A DNA stretch of 64,000 nt from Streptomyces sp. DT2A-34 (lineage in GTDB: Bacteria; Actinomycetota; Actinomycetes; Streptomycetales; Streptomycetaceae). The notes beneath the pieces were generated by a model. It worked only from the letters and a program-made list of their open reading frames with translations. It was not told the DNA's origin and did no database searches. Where the stretch lies: assembly GCF_030499515.1 (NCBI RefSeq), contig NZ_JASTWJ010000001.1:7854001-7918000 (forward strand), written 5' to 3'. The position numbers and the translations under genes were made by a program. Shown in pieces: positions 57,213 through 64,000 of this stretch (positions within the stretch are counted from its first letter, which is position 1; each line of letters begins with the position of its first letter).

Positions 57213-57775
57213 CGGTCCCTTCCTCCGGCGTCACCGGTGCGCGCCATCGCCGCGTGCACCCTGAGCGGAGCTCCCTGTGCCCCGAGCAGCCGCTGCAACT
57301 CGGCCATGCCCTTCGAGGTCTGGCTCTTCACCGTACCGACCGAGACGCCCAGGGCGAGGGCGGTGTCCTTCTCGGACAGGTCGAAGGCGTGCCGCAGCAC
57401 CACACAGGCGCGTTTGCGGAACGGAAGTCGACGCAACGCCTCCTGGACGTCGACGACGCCCGCGACGTCCGGGTTCTCCGTCTTCTCCTCGCGCTGCGAC
57501 CAGAACAGGGCGATGCGCCGCCGTTCCCGTACCGCGCTACGGATTTTGGTGCGGGCCAGATTGGCGACCACCCCGCGCGCGTAGGCCACCGGATGGTCGG
57601 CCGCGCGTACCCGGTCCCAGCGGTGCCACAGTGCCAGCAACGCGTCCGCCGCCAGATCGTCCGCGGCGTCCGCCTCGCCCGTCAACAGATGGGCGAGGCG
57701 GGACAGTTCGGCGTAGTGGCGTTCGAAGAAGGCGTGGAACTCCACGGAGGCGGCGTCGTCGACGACCGTGCCCAC
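57209..57775 (-). CDS. SigE-family RNA polymerase ECF sigma factor
   Basis: 188 residues from GTG 57775, chosen for a GGGGGG element seven bases upstream. Region 2 is at about 15-80 (HAFFERHYAELSRLAHLLTG, AADDLAADALLALWHRWDRV then RAADHPVAYARGVVANLAR). Region 4 is at about 110-165 (LRRLPFRKRACVVLRHAFDL, SEKDTALALGVSVGTVKSQT). This is the actinobacterial SigE/SAV4 group, small ECFs without an N-terminal extension. It is coupled to the membrane protein, which probably controls its release. Its target is not shown; it could act on envelope or pectin genes nearby. Confidence 0.85.
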   Translation of the reverse strand: MGTVVDDAASVEFHAFFERHYAELSRLAHLLTGEADAADDLAADALLALWHRWDRVRAADHPVAYARGVVANLARTKIRSAVRERRRIALFWSQREEKTENPDVAGVVDVQEALRRLPFRKRACVVLRHAFDLSEKDTALALGVSVGTVKSQTSKGMAELQRLLGAQGAPLRVHAAMARTGDAGGRDR

Positions 57776-57820
57776 GGGCGACCCCCCCTGCCTGTGTGTG
57801 TCATGTGAATGACGTGTGAT

Positions 57821-57852
57821 CATCCGGAGGTCATCCGGATTTGAGATCCGGA
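57821..57852. promoter_or_regulatory. three CATCCGGA-type repeats in the divergent promoter region
   Basis: CATCCGGA at 57821-57828 and 57832-57839 and GATCCGGA at 57845-57852, spaced 11 and 13 bases, lie between the sigma factor and purine permease starts. Nothing else is seen in this 250-base gap apart from promoter-like bases. Confidence 0.4.
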
Positions 57853-58025
57853 AGCGTAGCAGTGATCGAGCGCTTAGTCGTACGGGACTTCGAACGCCGT
57901 ATGGCAGGCCGTACGGTGAGCAGCCCTGATTCCGTAACACGGAGAAAACCTGAAACGCGTTCAACGCGGGAACAATCCAGCCAGCATCCGCACACCGATC
58001 AGTCAGGCAACAAGGAGCGACCGCC

Positions 58026-59477
58026 ATGTCCGAATCCCAGAAGGTGACCGACCGGCCAAGTGCCCCGCCACCAGGCGTGAACAGCGTCGACCGGTTCTTC
58101 AAGATCTCCGCACGGGGGTCCACCTTCGCCCGTGAGATACGCGGCGGCTTCGCCACGTTCTTCACGATGGCCTACATCCTTGTCCTGAATCCCATCATCC
58201 TCGGCAGCGCGAAGGACAAGTTCGGCCACCAGTTGGACGCCGTCCAACTCACCACCGCCACCGCCCTGGTGGCCGCGGTCATGACGATCATCATGGGCGT
58301 CGGCGGCAACCTCCCGCTCGCGCTCGCCGCCGGCCTGGGCCTCAACGCCGTCGTCGCCTTCCAGATCGCCCCGTTGATGTCCTGGGACGACGCGATGGGC
58401 CTGGTCGTCCTCGAAGGCCTGCTGATCTGCGTGCTCGTGGTCACCGGGCTGCGCGAGGCCGTCATGCACGCCATCCCGCAACCGCTCAAGCAGGCGATCA
58501 GTGTCGGCATCGGCCTGTTCATCGCCTTCATCGGCTTCGTCGACGCCGGGTTCGTCAGCCGCATCCCGGACGCCGCGAACACCACCGTCCCGGTTCAGCT
58601 GGGCGGCACCGGCACGCTCACCGGGTGGCCGATCCTCGTCTTCTGTCTCGGTGTTCTGCTGACGATCGCCCTGCTCGCCCGCAAGGTGAAGGGCGCCATC
58701 CTGATCAGCATCGTGACGATGACGGTCGTCGCGATGGTCATCAACTCGATCGCCGACATCAAGGCCTGGGGCCTGACCACACCGGCCTGGCCCGACAAGG
58801 TGGTCGACACCCCCGACTTCGGACTCATCGGCGACTTCAGCCTGTTCGGCGCGTTCGGCGAGACCACGGCCATCACCGTCGTCCTGCTGATCTTCACGCT
58901 GATCCTGTCCGACTTCTTCGACACCATGGGCACGGTCGTCGGCATCAGCGCGGAGGCCGGTCTCCTCGACGAGCAGGGCAAGGTACCCAACCTCGGCCGG
59001 GTGCTGCTGATCGACGGCGCCGCTGCCGCCGCCGGCGGTGCGGCCTCGTCGTCCTCCGCGACCTCCTACATCGAGTCGGCCGCGGGCGTCGGCGAGGGCG
59101 CGCGCACGGGCTTCTCCAACCTGATCACCGGCGGCATGTTCGCCCTGGCCCTCTTCCTGACCCCGCTGCTCACGATCGTCCCGCTCCAGGCGGCCGCCCC
59201 CGCCCTCGTCGCCGTCGGCTTCCTGATGATGACCCAGGTCAAGCACATCGACTGGGACAAGTACGAGATCGCCATCCCGGCGTTCCTGACCATCGCCGTG
59301 ATGCCGTTCACGTACTCGATCACCAACGGCATCGGGGCGGGGTTCCTCGCCTACGTCGTGATCAAGGTGGTGCTGGGGAAGGCGAAGGAGATCCACTGGT
59401 TGCTGTGGGGGACCTCGGTGCTGTTCCTGGTGTACTTCTCCATCAACCCGATCGAGCAGATCCTGGGCGTGAAGTAG
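58026..59477 (+). CDS. AzgA-type purine (adenine/guanine/hypoxanthine) permease, NCS2 family
   Basis: 483 residues with about 12 to 14 membrane segments. The AzgA/PbuG branch is shown by FFKISARGSTFAREIRGGFA then TFFTMAYILVLNPIIL, GVGGNLPLALAAGLGLNAVV, and FSLFGAFGETTAITVVLLIF, ending in DFFDTMGTVVGISAEAGLLD and ATSYIESAAGVGEGARTGF. The Glu and Asp in these stretches bind the purine and couple to protons. It imports purine bases at the cytoplasmic membrane. It stands alone with its own promoter region and a shared downstream terminator. Confidence 0.9.
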   Translation: MSESQKVTDRPSAPPPGVNSVDRFFKISARGSTFAREIRGGFATFFTMAYILVLNPIILGSAKDKFGHQLDAVQLTTATALVAAVMTIIMGVGGNLPLALAAGLGLNAVVAFQIAPLMSWDDAMGLVVLEGLLICVLVVTGLREAVMHAIPQPLKQAISVGIGLFIAFIGFVDAGFVSRIPDAANTTVPVQLGGTGTLTGWPILVFCLGVLLTIALLARKVKGAILISIVTMTVVAMVINSIADIKAWGLTTPAWPDKVVDTPDFGLIGDFSLFGAFGETTAITVVLLIFTLILSDFFDTMGTVVGISAEAGLLDEQGKVPNLGRVLLIDGAAAAAGGAASSSSATSYIESAAGVGEGARTGFSNLITGGMFALALFLTPLLTIVPLQAAAPALVAVGFLMMTQVKHIDWDKYEIAIPAFLTIAVMPFTYSITNGIGAGFLAYVVIKVVLGKAKEIHWLLWGTSVLFLVYFSINPIEQILGVK

Positions 59478-59483
59478 GGAAGA

Positions 59484-59504
59484 GCCCCGGTGTTGAGCCG
59501 GGGC
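59484..59504. terminator. terminator between convergent genes
   Basis: GCCCCGG (59484-59490) pairs with CCGGGGC (59498-59504) over 7 bases, between the permease and the penicillin-binding protein. Confidence 0.65.
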
Positions 59505-59510
59505 CCTTCG

Positions 59511-60956
59511 CTAGTTCTTCAGCGCGGCCTCCATCACGGCCTTGGCCACCGGCGCCGCCAGCCCGTTACCGCTGACCTCCGAGCGCGCCGCGTTCGACTG
59601 CTCGACGACCACGGCCACGGCGACCTCCTTGCCGTCGGCCTTCCCGTAGGACGTGAACCAGGCGTACGGCGTCTTGCTGTTGTTCTCGCCGTGCTGGGCC
59701 GTGCCCGTCTTGCCGCCCACCGTCGCGCCCGAGATCTGCGCGTTCGTGCCGGTGCCCTTCTCGACGACCGTCTGCATGGCCGACTGGAGTTGCTCGGCGG
59801 TGTCGGAGCTGACGATCTCCTTGGTCTCGGTGTTGTCGTCGTAGTTCTCCAGGACGTCGTCGCCGCCGTCGGTGATCTGCGACACCATGTGCGGCGAGAC
59901 CAGCTTGCCGTCGTTGGCTATGGCAGCCGACACCATGGCCATCTGCAGCGGGGTCGCGGTGACGTCGAACTGGCCGATGCCGGTCAGGGCGGTCGACGCG
60001 TCGTCCATGTCGGAGGGGTACACGCTGGTGTACGCCCGCACCGGTACGTCCTGCTCCTCGTCGTTGAAGCCGAACTTCTCCGCCATCGCCCTGACCTTGT
60101 CCTGGCCGAGGGCGACGGCCATGCTCCCGAAGACGTTGTTGCACGAGTACTGGAGAGCCACCCGGATCGAGGCGTTCTCGCACGGGGCGGACGGGTTCTC
60201 GTTCGTCAGCTTGTCGCTGGACTGCGGCAGCGGGTACGGGTCCGGGCTGTCCGTCTTCTCGTCCACCGACGTGTACAGGCCGTCCTCCAGCGCGGCCGCC
60301 GCCACCACCAGCTTGAACGTAGAACCCGGCGGCAGCGGCTGGCGCAGCGCGCGGTTCGTCATCGGCTTGTCGGCGTCCTGGGTCAGCTGCTTCCAGGCGG
60401 CCGAGTCGCCCGTGGTGATCCGCGACGGGTCGTACGACGGTGTGGAGACGACCGCGAGGATCTTCCCCGTGGTGGGGTCGATCGCGACGGCGGCGCCCTT
60501 GTTGTCGCCGAGCGCGTCGTACGCGGCCTTCTGCACATCCGGGTCGATCGCCGTGATCACATTGCCCGGATCGGCCCGCTTGTCGGTGATCGTGTCCATC
60601 ACGCTCTTCAGGCGGGTGTCGCTGCCGTCGAGCAGGTCCTGGTAGATGCCCTCCAACTGCGTGGCGCCGTACGCCTGCGAGCTGTAGCCGGTGACGGCCG
60701 AGTACAGCGCGCCGTCGGTGTACGTCCGCTTGTAGGCGAGGTCACCGCTCTTCGTCCGCGCCGAGCCGGTGATGGCTTCGCCGCCCACGATGATGTTGCC
60801 GAGCGGCTCGCTGTACAGCGCGATCGTGTTCCGCCGGTTGTCCTTGTCGTCCGCGAGCGCCTGGCCTTCGTAGAACTGCACCCAGGTCGCCCTGACCAGC
60901 AGAGCGAACACCAGCAGCAGCGCGAAGACGGACGCCCGCCTGATCGTCTTGTTCAT
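59511..60956 (-). CDS. pbpA: class B penicillin-binding protein (PbpA-like transpeptidase)
   Basis: 481 residues from ATG 60956; TTG 60965 is an alternative. One N-terminal membrane helix (RASVFALLLVFALLVRATWV), then the dimerisation domain and transpeptidase. The three active-site motifs are S212-T-F-K (LPPGSTFKLV), S271-x-N (QYSCNNVFGS) and K416-T-G (VGGKTGTAQ). Class B PBPs cross-link peptidoglycan; this PbpA form is common in Streptomyces. It is monocistronic, convergent with the purine permease. It has no PASTA repeats. Confidence 0.9.
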   Translation of the reverse strand: MNKTIRRASVFALLLVFALLVRATWVQFYEGQALADDKDNRRNTIALYSEPLGNIIVGGEAITGSARTKSGDLAYKRTYTDGALYSAVTGYSSQAYGATQLEGIYQDLLDGSDTRLKSVMDTITDKRADPGNVITAIDPDVQKAAYDALGDNKGAAVAIDPTTGKILAVVSTPSYDPSRITTGDSAAWKQLTQDADKPMTNRALRQPLPPGSTFKLVVAAAALEDGLYTSVDEKTDSPDPYPLPQSSDKLTNENPSAPCENASIRVALQYSCNNVFGSMAVALGQDKVRAMAEKFGFNDEEQDVPVRAYTSVYPSDMDDASTALTGIGQFDVTATPLQMAMVSAAIANDGKLVSPHMVSQITDGGDDVLENYDDNTETKEIVSSDTAEQLQSAMQTVVEKGTGTNAQISGATVGGKTGTAQHGENNSKTPYAWFTSYGKADGKEVAVAVVVEQSNAARSEVSGNGLAAPVAKAVMEAALKN

Positions 60957-61011
60957 CCCACTCAAGAAGACGATCAGGATGGGGCGGAACGTTCCCTTCC
61001 GCCCTGTTTTC

Positions 61012-61683
61012 TCATCGAGCGTTCATGAAGCCCGCCTCGTAGGCGGCGATCACGGCCTGCGTGCGGTCCCGGGTGCCGGTCTTCGCCAGCACCGCCGCCA
61101 CATGCGACTTCACGGTGGCCGGACCGACCTCCATGCGCCGCGCGATCTCCGCGTTGGTCAGGCCCCGCGCCATCAGCCGCAGCACCTCGCTCTCGCGGCC
61201 CGTGAGCTTCCCCAGCCAGGGCGGAGGCGCGGGGTACGCGCGCGCGTGCTCGGCCGCGAGGCTGCGTACGGCCGACGGGAACAGCAGGGTGTCGGTGCGC
61301 GAGACCAGCCGTACGGCCTGGACGAGCACGTCGGCCTCCGCCCGCTTCAACAGGAACCCGGCGGCTCCCGCGCGCAGGGCGTCGTACACATAGGAGTCGT
61401 TCTCGAAGGTGGTGACGACGACAACGCGGGGAGGTTCGTCGAGCGTGGCCAGGATCTGCTCGGTCGCCCGTATGCCGTCGATCTCCGGCATACGGACGTC
61501 CATGAGGACCACGTCGGGCCGCCGCTCCCGCACGACGGACACCGCCTCGGCCCCGGTCGCCGCCTCACCGACCACCTCCAGGTCCGGCTCGGCGGAGAGG
61601 ATGGCGCGCAGGGCGGTGCGGACCATGCGCTCGTCGTCGGCGAGGACGATGCGGATGGGTGGGCTGGTCGTCATGCTCGTCAT
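61012..61683 (-). CDS. NarL/LuxR-type response regulator
   Basis: 223 residues. The receiver domain is at 10-125 with the phospho-acceptor Asp62 (VVLMDVRMPEIDG), acidic Asp-Asp-Glu (VLADDERMVR), and Lys near 113 (FLLKRAEADV). The LuxR helix-turn-helix C-terminus is at about 150-215 (LTGRESEVLRLMARGLTNAE then IARRMEVGPATVKSHVAAVL). Its ATG overlaps the histidine kinase stop. The pair makes a two-component system with the upstream membrane protein. Confidence 0.9.
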   Translation of the reverse strand: MTSMTTSPPIRIVLADDERMVRTALRAILSAEPDLEVVGEAATGAEAVSVVRERRPDVVLMDVRMPEIDGIRATEQILATLDEPPRVVVVTTFENDSYVYDALRAGAAGFLLKRAEADVLVQAVRLVSRTDTLLFPSAVRSLAAEHARAYPAPPPWLGKLTGRESEVLRLMARGLTNAEIARRMEVGPATVKSHVAAVLAKTGTRDRTQAVIAAYEAGFMNAR

Positions 61684-62996
61684 GCGGCTCCCTTCATGGG
61701 CAGCCGTACGTGCAGTCGCCAGGTGCCCTTCGTCGTGCCGGCCTTCGCCGGTCCCGTCGCTGCCGCCCCGGCCTCCGCCGCTCCCGCCTCCACCGTCCCC
61801 GCCTCCACCGTTCCGCCCAGCAGCCGCGCCCGGTCGGCGATGCCGCGCAGGCCGTGGCCGCCGCCGGGGCGGCAGGGGGAGGCGTGGGCCAGGGGGTTCT
61901 CGACGGTGATCTCCAGGTGCTCGTCGGCGACCTCGATCCGCAGACTCACCCTCACCTGGTCACCGGCGTGCTTGAGGGCGTTGCTCAACCCCTCCTGCAC
62001 GATGCGGTAGCCCTCGCGGGCCAGGACGGGCGGCAGGGCCTCGGCGTCGGCGGCGAGCGTGGCGGTCACCCGCGCCCCGCCCGCGCGGGTGCGGCGCAGC
62101 AGTCCGTCGAGGTCGGCGGCGAGGGTCGGCGCCGGGGCCGTACCGGGTGCGCCGCCGTCCCTCAACACACCCAGGACGGCGTCGAGTTCGCCGACCGTGC
62201 GCCGGGTCGTGTCCTCGATCGCGGCGAGGGCCTCGCGAACGAACTCCGGGTCCGCGTCGAGGAGTCGGCGGGCCGCGCTCGCCTGGAGGGTGACGGCGCT
62301 GAGGGCGTGGCCCACGGAGTCGTGCAGCTCGCGCGCGAGCCGGTTGCGCACGGCGAGGTCGGCGGCGCGTGCCTCGGCCGCCGCGAGCCGGTCCTCGGGC
62401 GTCGGGCCGAGCAACGCGGGCGCCCAGCGGGCGAGGAGCGCGCCGGAGACGGCCGCGCAGCCGGCGAGCGCGAGCAGGGTCGCCACGCCCGCGACCGGCG
62501 CGAGCGCCAACACCCAGGGCTGGGCGAGGGATTCAGGCAACTCGACGGCCTCGGCACCGCCCAGCCAGACGATCAGCGGCAGTGCGGCGAGGAAGCCCGC
62601 GAACGGCGGCACCGCCAGCGACATCCCCGAGATGATCCCGCCGAACCCGAGATGCAGCGTGAACCAGGCCGCCGCACGCCCCTTCGCCGCCCGCGTCCGG
62701 GCGGGGCCGTGGGCGAGCAGCCCCGCGTCGACACCGCACAGCGACCGCACGGCACCCGCCTCCAGGGACCGGGTCAGCGGGAACAGGGCGGCGGTGAGGG
62801 CGGCGAGGGGCAACCCGACGGTGAAGGAGAGCAGTTGCAGGGGCAGGTCCTGGAAGACGTACCTGGAGTCGGTGGCGGGGCCGACGACGAGCTGGCCCAC
62901 GAAGACGTACGGCATGGCGAGCGCGCCGCCGAGGATCAGATGGATCCAGCGCCGACGCGCCCGCCGCCCGAACAGATGGCGGACGAACTCACTCAT
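61680..62996 (-). CDS. membrane sensor histidine kinase (NarL-type partner)
   Basis: 438 residues. The N-terminal half holds about five to six membrane segments (RWIHLILGGALAMPYVFVGQ, LLSFTVGLPLAALTAALFP, TLHLGFGGIISGMSLAVPPF and others), with no clear extracellular domain. The HisKA_3 dimerisation region has His225 in RNRLARELHDSVGHALSAVT, and the ATP-binding domain has the N-box (EGLSNALKHAGD) and G-box (GGHGLRGIADRARLLGG). It ends in a low-complexity GTVEAG-type Ala/Gly stretch. The signal is unknown. It overlaps genes on both sides. Confidence 0.9.
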   Translation of the reverse strand: MSEFVRHLFGRRARRRWIHLILGGALAMPYVFVGQLVVGPATDSRYVFQDLPLQLLSFTVGLPLAALTAALFPLTRSLEAGAVRSLCGVDAGLLAHGPARTRAAKGRAAAWFTLHLGFGGIISGMSLAVPPFAGFLAALPLIVWLGGAEAVELPESLAQPWVLALAPVAGVATLLALAGCAAVSGALLARWAPALLGPTPEDRLAAAEARAADLAVRNRLARELHDSVGHALSAVTLQASAARRLLDADPEFVREALAAIEDTTRRTVGELDAVLGVLRDGGAPGTAPAPTLAADLDGLLRRTRAGGARVTATLAADAEALPPVLAREGYRIVQEGLSNALKHAGDQVRVSLRIEVADEHLEITVENPLAHASPCRPGGGHGLRGIADRARLLGGTVEAGTVEAGAAEAGAAATGPAKAGTTKGTWRLHVRLPMKGAA

Positions 62997-63994
62997 GCCG
63001 TACGGCACTTCTGCCTCGCGGAGCGCTCCGCGAGGAAGTGGACGCCGAGGCAGGCGACGAGGATGCCGACGATCATCTGGCCAGCGTAGGTGAGGCTCAG
63101 CACCGGTGTCGGGCCGTCGGCGATGTCGGTGAGCGGGGCCAGCGACAGCCAGCCCGCCCAGCAGACCGTGGCGGCGGAGCCGACCCAGGCGAGGGTGAGG
63201 GGCAGCCCGACGGGCAGCGCCCGGCCGCGCCGGAAGGCGAGGAGGAGGCCGCCGGTGACGGCCATGGCGAGGAACAGGGCGGACAGAGCCTCCATGACGT
63301 AGAAACCACTGGTGCGGTCGGCGAGGTGGGCCTCGGCCAGCCCGGTGGTGCCGCCGCACGCCCACAGCAGGTGGGCGGTCAGCGGCGGCAGCCCGCACCC
63401 GGCCGCCGCGACGGCGACCGCCCGCTGGGCCGCCCCGATGAGGCCGACCGGAAGCTCCCAGATCCGTCCCTCCCACAGCCGGCCCCAGCGGTCACGGGCG
63501 TACAGCACGAGCAGGGCGCCGAGGCTGAGTCCCTGCACGATGAACCCGGTGTAGACGACCCCGAAGACCCAGGCGTCGAGGAACGGTTCACCATCGGCTG
63601 CGGTGGTGTTCGTGGGCCCGCCGAGCGCGTCGACGAGCACCTGGAGCGGGAACCCGGCCATGATCGGCGCGAGCAGTCCGGTGGCCACCCAGGCAGGGAG
63701 GACGAGCAGCCACGCGGGCACCCGCAGCCCCCACGGCCGGGTCAGCACCAGCGCGAGCACGATGACGGCCGCGTCCATGAGCACGGTGACGCTGTTGGCG
63801 ACGGCCATGCTCGCCCGGTGCTCCAGCAGGGAGCTGCCGTCCGGGATGCCGATCCGGCTCCCGGCGATCCAGGCGATCTTGAGCGAGAGATACGGCAGGC
63901 AGGAGACGATGGCGACGGCCCGCAGGGCGCGACGGGATCTGCCGAGCTCGACGGCGTGGTCGGTCTCCTGGGCGGGAGCGAGTGTCTGCGTCAT
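62993..63994 (-). CDS. multi-pass membrane protein of unknown function
   Basis: 333 residues, with about eight predicted membrane segments (LRAVAIVSCLPYLSLKIAWI, MDAAVIVLALVLTRPWGL, VPAWLLVLPAWVATGLLAPI, ALFLAMAVTGGLLLAF, and others). The C-terminus overlaps the kinase ATG (ATGA). No catalytic or transporter motif is visible. Its position before a kinase with an almost entirely membrane-embedded sensor suggests it helps sense or transmit the signal; that is inferred from coupling. It is the first gene of the three-gene operon and starts six bases from the window end. Confidence 0.75.
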   Translation of the reverse strand: MTQTLAPAQETDHAVELGRSRRALRAVAIVSCLPYLSLKIAWIAGSRIGIPDGSSLLEHRASMAVANSVTVLMDAAVIVLALVLTRPWGLRVPAWLLVLPAWVATGLLAPIMAGFPLQVLVDALGGPTNTTAADGEPFLDAWVFGVVYTGFIVQGLSLGALLVLYARDRWGRLWEGRIWELPVGLIGAAQRAVAVAAAGCGLPPLTAHLLWACGGTTGLAEAHLADRTSGFYVMEALSALFLAMAVTGGLLLAFRRGRALPVGLPLTLAWVGSAATVCWAGWLSLAPLTDIADGPTPVLSLTYAGQMIVGILVACLGVHFLAERSARQKCRTA

Positions 63995-64000
63995 ACGGCC

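Noticed and set aside
1..64000. Insertion sequence, integrase, prophage or CRISPR array
   Set aside because: No transposase, integrase, phage structural gene, or regular repeat-spacer array was found; the only mobile-like gene is the HNH nuclease.

Overview
The base composition (very high GC with G or C at almost every third codon position), frequent GTG starts, ATGA/GTGA stop-start overlaps, Tat-type secreted hydrolases, MsiK-type ABC importers without their own ATPase, and three intergenic repeat families known to me from Streptomyces all point to a Streptomyces chromosome segment. No plasmid, prophage, insertion sequence or CRISPR array is seen.

Layout. 1-8.2 kb: the 5' end of a dapA-like gene, a coupled set of small proteins (acidic 44-mer, Cys-rich protein, holin-like membrane protein, DUF3618 protein), an ABM-domain protein, an ArsR regulator with an SRPBCC protein, and a secreted nuclease. 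8.3-9.8 kb: a PhoX-type phosphatase behind a clear PHO box. 9.88-12.6 kb: a Ro60 (TROVE) gene preceded by three tandem Y-RNA-like genes. Two of these carry a circularly permuted tRNA-like domain. A zinc-motif HNH nuclease gene overlaps the Ro60 3' end. 12.6-16.3 kb: an ACC deaminase pseudogene with two frameshifts, a LacI regulator and a double-TerD protein. 16.6-21.7 kb: a polyol-type ABC importer, a zinc dehydrogenase and a DeoR regulator. 22-26.3 kb: uronate dehydrogenase diverging from 5-dehydro-4-deoxyglucarate dehydratase, an unknown 387-residue protein and an MFS transporter. 26.5-28.8 kb: small metabolic or stress genes.

28.9-56.3 kb is a pectin utilisation region. It starts with a GntR regulator and two sugar-acid dehydratases. 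A tightly coupled operon follows: two ABC permeases, a pectate lyase, a Gfo/Idh/MocA oxidoreductase, a DUF6807 protein and a GH43 enzyme. Next come a fused pectate lyase-pectin methylesterase, the ABC binding protein, a CE12 esterase, more PL1, CE8, PL9 and PL3 enzymes, an alpha/beta hydrolase, a HAD phosphatase and a two-domain GH43 arabinan enzyme. The proposed flow is: secreted esterases and lyases cut pectin and its arabinan side chains; the lipoprotein-dependent ABC system imports fragments; intracellular GH43 and oxidoreductases finish them; and uronate and pentonate oxidation feed 2-oxoglutarate semialdehyde.

56.3-64 kb: a SigE-family sigma factor with a membrane partner, an AzgA-type purine permease, a class B penicillin-binding protein, and a three-gene membrane protein-histidine kinase-response regulator operon.

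The most striking element is the tandem Y RNA array next to Ro60 (9889-10280). All identifications are from motif reading and memory of families; no database search was run.
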